Below, one piece after another: positions 7,280 through 14,413 of a stretch of DNA of 64,000 nucleotides. Source of the DNA: an uncultured Mediterraneibacter sp. (lineage in GTDB: Bacteria; Bacillota; Clostridia; Lachnospirales; Lachnospiraceae); contig CALWMN010000002.1 of NCBI GenBank assembly GCA_944381935.1, forward strand, positions 186,001-250,000. The letters are read 5' to 3'. The notes beneath the pieces were generated by a model. The model was not told the origin of the DNA. It made no database searches and saw nothing but the letters and a program-made list of their open reading frames with translations. The position numbers and the translations under genes are program-made. How positions within the stretch are numbered: the first letter of the stretch is position 1; every line of letters starts with the position of its first letter.

Positions 7280-7433
7280 AAGCCACAGCGTGGCTTAAGT
7301 GCATGGACTTTCACCATGCGGACATGCAGCGCAATCTGTCAAGTGTCCGAATCTCCCTTGCGGGAGATTATGAAGTGTTTTCACTTCACGATAACTCCGC
7401 TTTGCATACACGTTCCGGGAGGAACGTGTATGC
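7280..7433. repeat. Array of six consecutive hairpins
   Basis: Perfect stems follow one another: AAGCCAC/GTGGCTT (7280-7286, 7290-7296), GCATGG/CCATGC (7301-7306, 7314-7319), CGGACA/TGTCCG (7319-7324, 7344-7349), AATCTCCC/GGGAGATT (7350-7357, 7362-7369), TGAAGTG/CACTTCA with a TTTT loop (7371-7377, 7382-7388), and GCATACACGTTCC/GGAACGTGTATGC with a GGGA loop (7404-7416, 7421-7433). The region is non-coding. Such density suggests a structured single-stranded DNA function, such as a single- or double-strand origin of a rolling-circle replicon, or a structured RNA. Confidence 0.8.
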
Positions 7434-7502
7434 TCCGCTTCGTTTACCGCACAACTGGCTTTTCTGCTTAAATAGCAAAGCATGAAAGTCTTGTTGTAAT
7501 AA

Positions 7503-7703
7503 CTATTCTGTTGTTCCTTTTCTGTTCCTTATCCCTGTTCCCTGTCTCCTTTCCCTGCTCTCTCTTTGAATCAACAGATTCACCAATGTAAACAATGCCT
7601 TATTCTTAACGGCTGTGTACGGCTCATACACAACCTCGGACACCAGAATAAATCCACCCTGATGCCGCTGTCTGTGATAAACACATAAAAATGAATACAC
7701 CAT
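7503..7703 (-). CDS. Possible small protein, doubtful
   Basis: An open frame of about 66 codons starts at ATG 7703 and reads MVYSFLCVYHRQRHQGG, then VVYEPYTAVKNKALFTLVNL, and ends in an Arg/Glu/Gly-rich tail. It lacks a clear Shine-Dalgarno site and I recognise no family. It lies in the otherwise non-coding 7156-7932 gap, whose remaining sequence is pyrimidine-rich on the plus strand. The protein-like middle part could be a decayed gene fragment. Treat it as uncertain. Confidence 0.25.
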   Translation of the reverse strand: MVYSFLCVYHRQRHQGGFILVSEVVYEPYTAVKNKALFTLVNLLIQRESRERRQGTGIRNRKGTTE

Positions 7704-7774
7704 ATTATAGAATCTGATTGATATGAATATAATGAAATGACTATAAATTTTGTTCCTTACTCCAGTCATAGTCC

Positions 7775-7802
7775 AGAGCCTTTTAACCGAGGCTCTTTTT
7801 TC
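7775..7802 (+). terminator. Terminator-like hairpin, plus strand
   Basis: AGAGCC (7775-7780) and GGCTCT (7791-7796) are followed by a run of T. No plus-strand gene lies upstream, so it may end a non-coding transcript from the hairpin region or be part of the origin structure. Confidence 0.55.
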
Positions 7803-7835
7803 ATTCTGGCTTTCAAAAGGATACTTCAACATAAA

Positions 7836-7877
7836 AAAAGTCAATGGCAAGCGTTGTGCTTCGCACCATTGACTTTT
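7836..7877 (-). terminator. Terminator after the small coiled-coil gene
   Basis: AAAAGTCAATGG (7836-7847) and CCATTGACTTTT (7866-7877) form a perfect 12-bp stem with an inner GCAAGC/GCTT extension. On the minus strand it is followed by a T run and lies about 55 bases after the stop at 7933. It can also act on the plus strand. Confidence 0.75.
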
Positions 7878-7932
7878 CCTATGTTTTCAGTTATATCTCT
7901 AACAAGCCAGATGAAAACATCCGTGCAGGCTT

Positions 7933-8232
7933 TTAGCCTGTCCTGTACAACGACTGAAAAAATGAGATGAATCTCATGCAGTCGGCTATCCCAAACAGAT
8001 AGCTGGCTGACGAGTATGCTTCTTCCGTTGCCGACTGTGCAGACAGAAGTTCATCAATCAGTTGCCGTTCCTGACTGGTGAGCTTCAGTTGTTGTACTTT
8101 TTTGTGAAGTTCTTCTTCTTTTCTTACATTTTCGTTATACTCTTGTGAGGTTTTCCGATACTCTGTCATGTTGTTCTCCCTGAACTCGGACAGCCACATG
8201 ACAAGCATTTCTTCCCACGGCAGTTTTTGCAT
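7933..8232 (-). CDS. Small coiled-coil protein (DUF6809-like?)
   Basis: The 99-residue protein starts MQKLPWEEMLVMWLSEF and has a charged heptad-like centre (EEELHKKVQQLKLTSQERQ), then LIDELLSAQSATEEAYSSAS and a hydrophobic C-terminal helix (LFGIADCMRFISFF). The arrangement recalls the small DUF6809 proteins common on clostridial mobile elements, but the match is only by general pattern. ATG 8232 is chosen over GTG 8241 because GGGGGTGG sits five to seven bases upstream of it. It reads in the same direction as rep, from which it is separated by a hairpin region. Function unknown. Confidence 0.7.
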   Translation of the reverse strand: MQKLPWEEMLVMWLSEFRENNMTEYRKTSQEYNENVRKEEELHKKVQQLKLTSQERQLIDELLSAQSATEEAYSSASYLFGIADCMRFISFFQSLYRTG

Positions 8233-8333
8233 GAATCCCACCCCCTTTCTTTGCCCTCATTCTAGCGCACTTTGGCAAAAAAGGGAGCACAGAACGTACA
8301 TTCTTATTTCTGGCAGGATTCCAACCTGTTCCG

Positions 8334-8463
8334 ACATGGAAAACATGGAAGAAACTTCCACGTTTTCCACGTTTGGAGAGGGGGAGGACAAGCCCGTCTC
8401 CCCCTCTCCATGTGTTGGATTTACAGGGGTTCTTGCCTGTCAGTAAAAGTCAATACCACGTTT
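8334..8463. repeat. Two large hairpins with CCACGTTT repeats
   Basis: The first hairpin has 18-bp arms (8334-8351 and 8355-8372, 16 matches) around a three-base AAA loop. The second has TGGAGAGGGGGAGGAC (8374-8389) against GTCTCCCCCTCTCCA (8396-8410), one base bulged. CCACGTTT occurs at 8358-8365, 8367-8374 and 8456-8463 in direct orientation, like short iterons. The region lies between rep and the small gene and encodes nothing convincing. Confidence 0.75.
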
Positions 8464-8497
8464 CCACCTTTTTCGTACTGTATGGCTGTTTTAGTTT

Positions 8498-9673
8498 CTA
8501 GTCCAGTCCTTTGGGAAATTCAATATAATCTTCAGGATTATCAGTGTCAGGCATTGCCTCGCCGCCTGTTGTATCTGTATCAGCAGTATTTGGATTCTCT
8601 GGCATGGATTCCATTCCAAGGAAATCGTCTAACTCCTTAACCGTTCGCTGTTCTTCAATGCTTTTATGTATTAAATCTTTGACAGGATTGTTATAACAGG
8701 CCATATACTCAAATCTCTTGTTTTCCCTGTCAAATTGATATGCATGTATTGCATTCTCGTCCATTTCAAGTTTAATTTTGCAACGTCTTTGAAACTGTAT
8801 AAGCGGTTCGTCATTTTCTTCAAAGAGTTTATAGAAATTATCCATGTCGTATATTGTGGTAATAATAAGCAGTCGACAGCCTGTCAGCATTTTATTATGA
8901 AATCGGCTTTTGACAGGCGAATCCGTATTGTTATCCAGCATCTTGATAAAATCACTGAATTTTAACGTACTACTGCGTATATCGTCTAGGATAATGCACT
9001 CCTGACCTCTGTAACCGTCCAAAATATCTTCGCCGCTGCCAGTGATGAAAAAAGAGTATCCTTTTTTCTTGCAGAGCCATTTAGCAAAACTTGTCTTACC
9101 ACATCCCGAATCGCCAGAGATGTAGATTACTTCCAGATTCCTGCTGCCTGTGTATTGAGATTCTCTTTTATATCTGAAAGCGTCCTCTATGAATTTCCTG
9201 TACTTTGTATATTCGTTGATGTTAAGGTGTTCAGTATAATTAAACTCTGTGATAATGCCTTTATCAATCATTTCTAATATTTCACTCCTTCTAATATTTT
9301 TCCCGCCCTGTTGTATAAACGCCACATAGTCAAAATTTGCCTTTACGAGCGTTGCGTCATACTGATATTTGTCTGTGGCGTTGGCATGTATAAGGTATGC
9401 CAGCATTGGCTCAAAACGTTTACTGCTGCTACGGTTTACATACTGTTCTTCTATACCGAACCATTTGGCGATATACTTACTGTCCTGTGTGTCGTTAAAC
9501 TGGAGCATAATATGCCAGTGCGGGGCTTTAGGCTCTCCGTTTTCGTCAATGTCTTTGTCATGGCAGATATACGCCCATTGTTTGATACATTTCCTGCCCT
9601 TTATTGCCTGCTGTATCTGTTCCTCTGTCAAATATATAGACTGTTGCATGATTTCACACTTCTTTAATTTCAT
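8498..9673 (-). CDS. rep: Replication initiator: HUH endonuclease + SF3 helicase
   Basis: The 391-residue rolling-circle initiator should nick the origin, join DNA ends and unwind DNA. The N-terminal HUH domain shows motif I-like QWAYICHDKD (32-41), the HUH motif PHWHIML (51-57), and motif III YLIHANATDKYQY (93-105), which carries the catalytic tyrosine. The C-terminal helicase domain has Walker A GDSGCGKTSFAKWL (187-200), Walker B ECIILDD (225-231), motif C LLIITTIY (268-275) and an arginine pair QFQRRCKI (294-301). The last 70 residues are acidic and low in complexity. This joined architecture is that of CRESS-DNA virus Reps and of CRESS-like bacterial plasmid Reps; the pMV158-type Rep lacks the helicase. 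The start at ATG 9673 follows a perfect AAGGAGGTGG. Compound hairpins upstream are origin candidates. Confidence 0.93.
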   Translation of the reverse strand: MKLKKCEIMQQSIYLTEEQIQQAIKGRKCIKQWAYICHDKDIDENGEPKAPHWHIMLQFNDTQDSKYIAKWFGIEEQYVNRSSSKRFEPMLAYLIHANATDKYQYDATLVKANFDYVAFIQQGGKNIRRSEILEMIDKGIITEFNYTEHLNINEYTKYRKFIEDAFRYKRESQYTGSRNLEVIYISGDSGCGKTSFAKWLCKKKGYSFFITGSGEDILDGYRGQECIILDDIRSSTLKFSDFIKMLDNNTDSPVKSRFHNKMLTGCRLLIITTIYDMDNFYKLFEENDEPLIQFQRRCKIKLEMDENAIHAYQFDRENKRFEYMACYNNPVKDLIHKSIEEQRTVKELDDFLGMESMPENPNTADTDTTGGEAMPDTDNPEDYIEFPKGLD

Positions 9674-9789
9674 GCAACCACCTCCTTGTCATATTATTCA
9701 ACAAAAAAAGACACTGTATAGAACTACACTGCCTTAAAGTCTGAAAGATACAACATATCCAAAGAATATATTTTGCTATATTACATATA

Positions 9790-9868
9790 CTATAGCACAA
9801 TGTATTTCTCAGACTTCAATTGGCTTTCCACGGCTTCTATATTGAAGTCTTTTTTTATTGTGCTATAG
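9790..9868. repeat. Compound stem-loop upstream of rep
   Basis: An outer perfect 12-bp stem CTATAGCACAAT/ATTGTGCTATAG (9790-9801, 9857-9868) encloses an inner perfect 10-bp stem AGACTTCAAT/ATTGAAGTCT (9811-9820, 9841-9850). The 20-base loop is at 9821-9840 and contains GGCTT twice around TCCAC. It lies 117-195 bases before the rep start. Nested stems with an exposed loop next to a Rep gene are typical of a nick site, so this is a candidate double-strand origin; it could instead be a regulatory hairpin. Confidence 0.8.
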
Positions 9869-9870
9869 AT

Positions 9871-9914
9871 TAGATTGTGATATTATATTTTATAACAATT
9901 TATATCACTATCTA
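9871..9914. repeat. Second inverted repeat upstream of rep
   Basis: TAGATTGTGATAT (9871-9883) and ATATCACTATCTA (9902-9914) match at 12 of 13 positions across an 18-base AT-rich spacer. It adjoins the compound stem-loop. It could be a Rep-binding or DNA-unwinding element of the origin, or an operator. Confidence 0.65.
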
Positions 9915-9953
9915 ATTATGATTTATTGTCAGAGCACTTTTTAAAGTTTTCTG

Positions 9954-9973
9954 TGGTTACACTTTTGGTTACA
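9954..9973. repeat. Candidate integrase arm-binding repeats, right end
   Basis: TGGTTACA occurs at 9954-9961 and 9966-9973, both within the longer GTGGTTACAC / TTGGTTACAC. It matches the octamer found three times inside attL and lies about 60-75 bases inside attR. Confidence 0.55.
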
Positions 9974-10031
9974 CTTTTTAGAGATGAGTCGGAAAGCTCC
10001 TTTCTATCAGTATTTGCAGATGCGGCAGTTT

Positions 10032-10102
10032 GTTCAAGTCCCATCTTCCGCAGTAGTAAAAAATAGTGGGAAGCCTTATTTTACAGGCTTCCTGCTTTTT
10101 TT
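10032..10102 (+). repeat. Attachment site attR (direct repeat copy 2)
   Basis: This copy of the 71-bp repeat carries the tRNA-Leu 3' fragment from GTTCAAG to the acceptor end plus the terminator hairpin (10069-10102). It differs from attL only at A10078. It is the displaced original host 3' end, so the sequence right of 10102 is host DNA. The upstream bases do not complete a tRNA, so it is not a functional second gene. Confidence 0.92.
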
Positions 10103-10302
10103 GTTTTCCCAATGTCATGGCAACAATTATTATATTACAGCTATTATCATTCATATTACATATAATCTTTCTCATAGCACGATATATGAGTCAGAAAGGG
10201 AATGAAGATAATATTGTGCTAAAAGAGGAGTTGTTTCTCATAGTATCAGGACCAGTAAGATAGTATACTGTAATTACTATAGAAATCAGGAGGCGATATT
10301 GA

Positions 10303-11190
10303 ATGGGGAAAATTACGATATCCGGTTTTGCGGATGAGATTGCATCGGATTTTGAACAGCAGCTTCAGACCGTCACAAAGCTGGGGATGCATTATATTTC
10401 TCTGCGTTCTGCCAATGGAAAGGGAATCGCAGATTATACGGAAGAGGAGGTGAGAGAAGGACTGGTTCCGGTTTTGCAGAAATATCAGGTAAAGGTTTCC
10501 TCGATCGGCTCCCCGATCGGAAAAGTAGGCGTAGAAGACGAGGAAGGCTTTGCAAAGCAGAAGGAGCAGCTTGAAGAACTCTGCAAAATTGCGAGACTCC
10601 TGGAGTGCAGATATATCAGAATGTTCAGCTTTTTTATCCCGGAAGGTGAAGCGGCGGACAAGTACGAAACTGCTGTGGCCGGCAAGCTCCGGCAGTTTTT
10701 GGAAACCGCGAAAAAGTACGGCGTTATCCTGATACACGAAAATGAGAAAGAGATCTATGGGGATGTGAAGGAGAGATGCCTGAAACTGTTTGAAGAGATA
10801 CAGGATCCGCACTTCAAGGCGGCGTTTGACTTTGCGAATTTTGTCCAGTGCGGGGAGGATCCGAAGGAGTGCTGGGACATGCTGCAGCCGTACATCGAGT
10901 ACATACATATCAAGGATGCAGTGTCCTCGGACAATGAAAATGTGGTGTGCGGGACAGGAGAAGGCAGGATTGAAGAGCTTCTGGACAGGGCGGTCAACAA
11001 AGAAGGATACGAAGGGTTCCTGACACTGGAACCACATCTTGTCCTGTTCGATTCCCTGGCGTCCCTGGAGACTGCCGCGGCGGAGAACATTATAAAAGAG
11101 AACAAGGCGAAAGACGGCGCTGAGGGATATGCGATGCAGTACAATGCACTGTGCGATATCTTAAAGAAAATCGGCGTTGAACATTCATAA
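10303..11190 (+). CDS. Sugar phosphate isomerase/epimerase family protein
   Basis: The 295-residue xylose-isomerase-like TIM barrel (AP endonuclease family 2) is the first gene of a four-gene sugar cassette. Candidate metal ligands sit in the usual strands: Glu in LIHENEKEI, Asp in AAFDFANF, His in YIHIKDA, and Glu in LTLEPH. Members isomerise or epimerise keto-sugars and inosose or, in glycoside-cleaving systems, eliminate aglycones from 3-keto glycosides. The start at ATG 10303 follows CAGGAGGCG. The next gene is 30 bases away. The substrate cannot be told from the sequence. Confidence 0.85.
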   Translation: MGKITISGFADEIASDFEQQLQTVTKLGMHYISLRSANGKGIADYTEEEVREGLVPVLQKYQVKVSSIGSPIGKVGVEDEEGFAKQKEQLEELCKIARLLECRYIRMFSFFIPEGEAADKYETAVAGKLRQFLETAKKYGVILIHENEKEIYGDVKERCLKLFEEIQDPHFKAAFDFANFVQCGEDPKECWDMLQPYIEYIHIKDAVSSDNENVVCGTGEGRIEELLDRAVNKEGYEGFLTLEPHLVLFDSLASLETAAAENIIKENKAKDGAEGYAMQYNALCDILKKIGVEHS

Positions 11191-11220
11191 CAAAGTGTAG
11201 GAAAGAGAGGAGAAACAATC

Positions 11221-12414
11221 ATGGAAAAAGTACGTTTTGGTTTAATTGGAATCGGTGCACAGGGCGGTGCGTATGCAGGGTTTCTGACAGGAAGAGGCGG
11301 CATGCCGGGCATGCCCCCTGCACCGTGCCCGCCGCACGGCACACTCGGGGCGCTCTGCGACATTGATCCGGAAAAGGAGAAAATGTGCAGGGAAAAATAC
11401 CCGGAGTATCCCTTCTATAAGGACTGGAAGGAAATGGTGGCATCAGGCGATGTAGACGCTGTCATCACGACAGTTCCCCATTATCTCCACCCGGAGATTG
11501 CGATCTACTGCCTGGAGCACGGCATGAATGTCCTGGTAGAGAAGCCGGCAGGCGTTTATGCGAAGTCTGTCCGTGAGATGAACGAGTGTGCGGCTGCGCA
11601 TCCCGATGTCGCCTTTGGTATTATGTTCAACCAGAGGACAAACAAACTGTACCAGAAGATCAAAGAGATTGTCGCTTCCGGGGAGCTTGGAGAGATCCGC
11701 CGTTCTAACTGGATCATCAATACATGGTGGAGACCGGACAGCTACTATGCCCAGAGCGACTGGCGTGCCACATGGGGCGGAGAAGGCGGCGGAGTCCTCG
11801 TCAACCAGGCCCCTCACCAGCTTGACCTGTGGCAGTGGATCTGCGGTATCCCGAGCAGGGTGTATGCGAAATGTCTTTATGGATGCCATCGCAACATTGA
11901 CGTGGAGAATGATGTGACCATTGTGACAGAATATCCCAACGGTGCGACAGGAAGTTTCATCACATGTACACATGACCCGAACGGGACAGACCGTCTGGAG
12001 ATCGACCTTGACGGCGGAAAGATTGTGGTAGACGGAAGCAGGACTGCCACAGTATACCGGCTGAACAAGACAGAGGCGGAAATGAACGCTACCATGAGCA
12101 TGATGGACGTTGCGAAGCTGACAATGGGTAATTCAGCCGATGCCGGAGGAATGTATACGGTAGAGACATTTGAGAATACAGATGGCTGGGGTGTCCAGCA
12201 CACAACTGTAATGGAGAACTTTGCACTCCATATTCTGGAGGGTACGCCGCTTCTCGCACCGGGGTCAGACGGGATCAACGGGGTGAACCTTGCAAATGCC
12301 ACACAGCTTTCCTCCTGGCTCGGGAAAGAAGTGGACAATCCGGTTGACGAGGAACTGTATCTGAGCGAGCTGAACAAGAGGATTGCAGCAGAGGGTAAAT
12401 TCCCGACAAGATAA
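11221..12414 (+). CDS. Gfo/Idh/MocA family oxidoreductase
   Basis: The 397-residue NAD(P)-dependent sugar or polyol dehydrogenase has the dinucleotide fold VRFGLIGIGAQGGAYAG at the N-terminus, DID for ribose binding, the family EKPAG motif and the C-terminal substrate domain (GGGVLVNQAPHQLDLWQWI with a catalytic-type His). A Gly/Met/Pro-rich insertion (RGGMPGMPPAPCPPHG, near residues 25-40) between the first strand and the DID motif is unusual and probably lines the cofactor or substrate site. The start at ATG 11221 follows GAGAGGAGAAAC. It lies between an isomerase and a second oxidoreductase in one operon. Confidence 0.88.
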   Translation: MEKVRFGLIGIGAQGGAYAGFLTGRGGMPGMPPAPCPPHGTLGALCDIDPEKEKMCREKYPEYPFYKDWKEMVASGDVDAVITTVPHYLHPEIAIYCLEHGMNVLVEKPAGVYAKSVREMNECAAAHPDVAFGIMFNQRTNKLYQKIKEIVASGELGEIRRSNWIINTWWRPDSYYAQSDWRATWGGEGGGVLVNQAPHQLDLWQWICGIPSRVYAKCLYGCHRNIDVENDVTIVTEYPNGATGSFITCTHDPNGTDRLEIDLDGGKIVVDGSRTATVYRLNKTEAEMNATMSMMDVAKLTMGNSADAGGMYTVETFENTDGWGVQHTTVMENFALHILEGTPLLAPGSDGINGVNLANATQLSSWLGKEVDNPVDEELYLSELNKRIAAEGKFPTR

Positions 12415-12427
12415 GGGAGGAACCAGG

Positions 12428-13444
12428 ATGAAAAGAGCGGCAGTGATCGGATTGGGCGCAATTGGCCCGATCCATCTGGCAGCGATTGGACAGAATCCCG
12501 GGATCACGCTTGCGGCTGTCTGCGATATCGACAGGCAGACCCGGGAGAAAGTCCCGCAGGACATCCCTTTTTTCACAGATTATATGGAAATGATAAGGGA
12601 GGTAAAGCCGGATGTGGTGCACATCTGCCTGCCCCATTACCTCCATGTGCCGGTGGCAGAGGCGGCAGTGAAGGCAGGAGCGCATGTATTCTGCGAAAAG
12701 CCGGTGGCACTTAATACCGCACAGGCGGAAGAGTTTGCGGCGTTTGAGGCGGCACATCCGGACGCCCGCATCGGGATCTGCCTGCAGAACAGGTTCAATG
12801 AATCGATTGAGATGCTGCGGGATATCATTCAGGGAGGGGAGTACGGAACAGTAACCGGACTAAAGGGGATCGTCCCGTGGTCAAGACCCAAATCCTACTA
12901 TGACGAGCAGCCCTGGCGGGGCAAGATGGAGTATGCAGGCGGCGGCTGTATGATCAACCAGTCCATCCATACGCTGGACCTGCTCTACTATCTGGGCGGG
13001 CCGGTGGGAAGCCTGAGGGCATCTGTCTCCCAGCTCCTTGATTACGGCATCGAGGTGGAGGATACGGTGTCTGCCAGGCTGAATTTCAGAAACGGGGCAA
13101 AAGGGCTGTTCATGGCCACGAACGCCAACTATAAAAATGAAAGTGTCCAGATTTCCGTGCAGATGGAAAAAGGAGAGTTTATAATTACGGACAATATTTT
13201 ATCCCGGCTCGGAGAAAACGGGGAGAAAGAGAAACTGGCGGAGGACGCGAAGATGCCGGGGACAAAGTTCTATTACGGGGCAAGCCATAAGAAACTGATT
13301 GCCCTGTTTTATGAGGCGCTCGAGAACGGCAGCCGGGAGTATGTCCATGTGAGGGACGCGGTTATGGGCATACGGCTGATCGATGCGATCGTGGAAGCCG
13401 GCAGGACCGGGAAAGAGGTGTTTCTCCCTGAAAATGCGGACTGA
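12428..13444 (+). CDS. Gfo/Idh/MocA family oxidoreductase (second)
   Basis: The 338-residue paralogue of the preceding gene has AVIGLGAIGPIHLAAI at the N-terminus, CDIDRQT, CEKPVALN and GGGCMINQSIHTLDLLYYL. It lacks the Pro-rich insertion of its neighbour and is about 60 residues shorter, so the two probably act on different intermediates. The start at ATG 12428 follows AAGGGAGG at 12413-12420; an in-frame extension into the previous gene is discarded. The 13-base spacing shows co-transcription. Confidence 0.88.
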   Translation: MKRAAVIGLGAIGPIHLAAIGQNPGITLAAVCDIDRQTREKVPQDIPFFTDYMEMIREVKPDVVHICLPHYLHVPVAEAAVKAGAHVFCEKPVALNTAQAEEFAAFEAAHPDARIGICLQNRFNESIEMLRDIIQGGEYGTVTGLKGIVPWSRPKSYYDEQPWRGKMEYAGGGCMINQSIHTLDLLYYLGGPVGSLRASVSQLLDYGIEVEDTVSARLNFRNGAKGLFMATNANYKNESVQISVQMEKGEFIITDNILSRLGENGEKEKLAEDAKMPGTKFYYGASHKKLIALFYEALENGSREYVHVRDAVMGIRLIDAIVEAGRTGKEVFLPENAD

Positions 13445-13510
13445 TGGGCCGGAAGGGATCACCCACAGGATATATAGAAGAGGAAATACAGGCAGGAAGG
13501 AGAATATGTT

Positions 13511-14377
13511 ATGAAAAGAGGACTGATCGGAATACAGATGAGTACGATCAAAGAAAAGATTGACGAGCTTGGGGCGTACGGGACGCTGAAGGCGTGTGCC
13601 GAGATGGGATACCACTGTGTGGAAGTAAGCCAGATCCCCATGACGCCGGAAAATGTGGCAGGGATGAAAAAGGCGGGCGAGGAGTTCGGCGTGAAGATCG
13701 CCTCATGTACCGCTTCCCTTGAGCCGATGGTTCCGGGGATGCCTGGAGAGTATCTGGTAAGTGATTTTGACAAGATCGTGTCAGACTGCAAGGAGCTGGG
13801 AAGCGATATGCTTAGGATCGGCATGCTGCCCATGACCTGCATGGGGAACAGGGAGAAGGCGCTTGATTTTGTAAAGCGCGCCGATGAGATGGCAGAGCGC
13901 CTGAAGGAGCAGGGGATCGACCTGTACTATCACAACCATCACGTTGAATTTGTGAAATATGACGGCGAGTACCTTCTGGACATCATAAAGAACAGCACGA
14001 AGCATATGGGATTCGAGCTGGACATCCACTGGATCCAGAGGGGCGGGGAGAACCCGGTGGAGTTCATTAAGAGCTATGCGGGACGTATCCGCCTGCTTCA
14101 CCTGAAAGATTACAGGGTCGCAGAGGTAAAGCTTCCCCAGGGGAAATTCGACGCCGAGACATTCATGGCAGCCTTTACAGGCAATATTGAGTTTGCAGAA
14201 GTAGGGGAAGGGAACCTTCCCATCAAAGAATGTATCGAAGCAGGGCTCGAGGGCGGCAGCGAGTATTTCCTGATTGAGCAGGATACTACATATGGAAGAG
14301 ATCCATTTGAGAGCCTGAAAATCAGCAGGGACAATCTGATAAAGCTCGGCTACAAAGACTGGTTTGAACTGCCATAG
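13511..14377 (+). CDS. Sugar phosphate isomerase/epimerase family protein (second)
   Basis: The 288-residue TIM-barrel protein of the xylose-isomerase-like superfamily is last in the four-gene cassette. Ligand-like residues are in LYYHNHHVEFVKY, GFELDIHWIQRGG, LLHLKDYR and FLIEQDTTYG, matching the metal site of IolE/AP-endonuclease-2 proteins better than the first isomerase of the operon does. The start at ATG 13511 follows AAGGAGA. A sequence of dehydrogenation, isomerisation or elimination, and re-reduction is a plausible overall job. No transporter or kinase accompanies the genes here. Confidence 0.86.
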   Translation: MKRGLIGIQMSTIKEKIDELGAYGTLKACAEMGYHCVEVSQIPMTPENVAGMKKAGEEFGVKIASCTASLEPMVPGMPGEYLVSDFDKIVSDCKELGSDMLRIGMLPMTCMGNREKALDFVKRADEMAERLKEQGIDLYYHNHHVEFVKYDGEYLLDIIKNSTKHMGFELDIHWIQRGGENPVEFIKSYAGRIRLLHLKDYRVAEVKLPQGKFDAETFMAAFTGNIEFAEVGEGNLPIKECIEAGLEGGSEYFLIEQDTTYGRDPFESLKISRDNLIKLGYKDWFELP

Positions 14378-14413
14378 GCCATATAGATCAAAAGTGGGGA
14401 GAAGACCTGTACA

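Larger units (their letters stand above)
3286..10102. mobile_element. Integrated CRESS-like Rep element in tRNA-Leu
   Basis: The element is bounded by a 71-bp direct repeat (3286-3356 and 10032-10102, 70 of 71 identical), so the unit is 6,746 bp. It is visibly AT-richer than the flanks. In order it holds a tyrosine integrase next to the tRNA, an XRE regulator, two small genes of unknown function, a second tyrosine recombinase, a hairpin-rich non-coding region, a small coiled-coil gene, and a Rep with HUH nuclease and SF3 helicase domains. No relaxase, type IV secretion, capsid or resistance gene is seen. Family knowledge: related Reps define CRESS-like plasmids and integrated elements in Firmicutes. 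Inference: it excises as a circle, replicates by a rolling-circle mechanism, and depends on other elements for transfer. Confidence 0.88.

Noticed and set aside
7185..7433. A CRISPR array
   Set aside because: The repeats are inverted hairpins of differing sequence, not regularly spaced direct repeats, and no cas gene is present.
7295..7485. Short open frames on both strands over the hairpin array
   Set aside because: They arise from the palindromic sequence, have no ribosome binding sites, and read the stems symmetrically.
9978..10102. A second tRNA-Leu gene at the right end of the element
   Set aside because: Only the T-loop and 3' acceptor part match; the D arm, anticodon arm and T stem partner are missing, so this is the att repeat and not a tRNA.
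3286..10102. A prophage or an integrative conjugative element
   Set aside because: No capsid, portal, terminase, relaxase, coupling protein or secretion genes were found; the gene content is only recombinases, regulator, Rep and small unknown genes.
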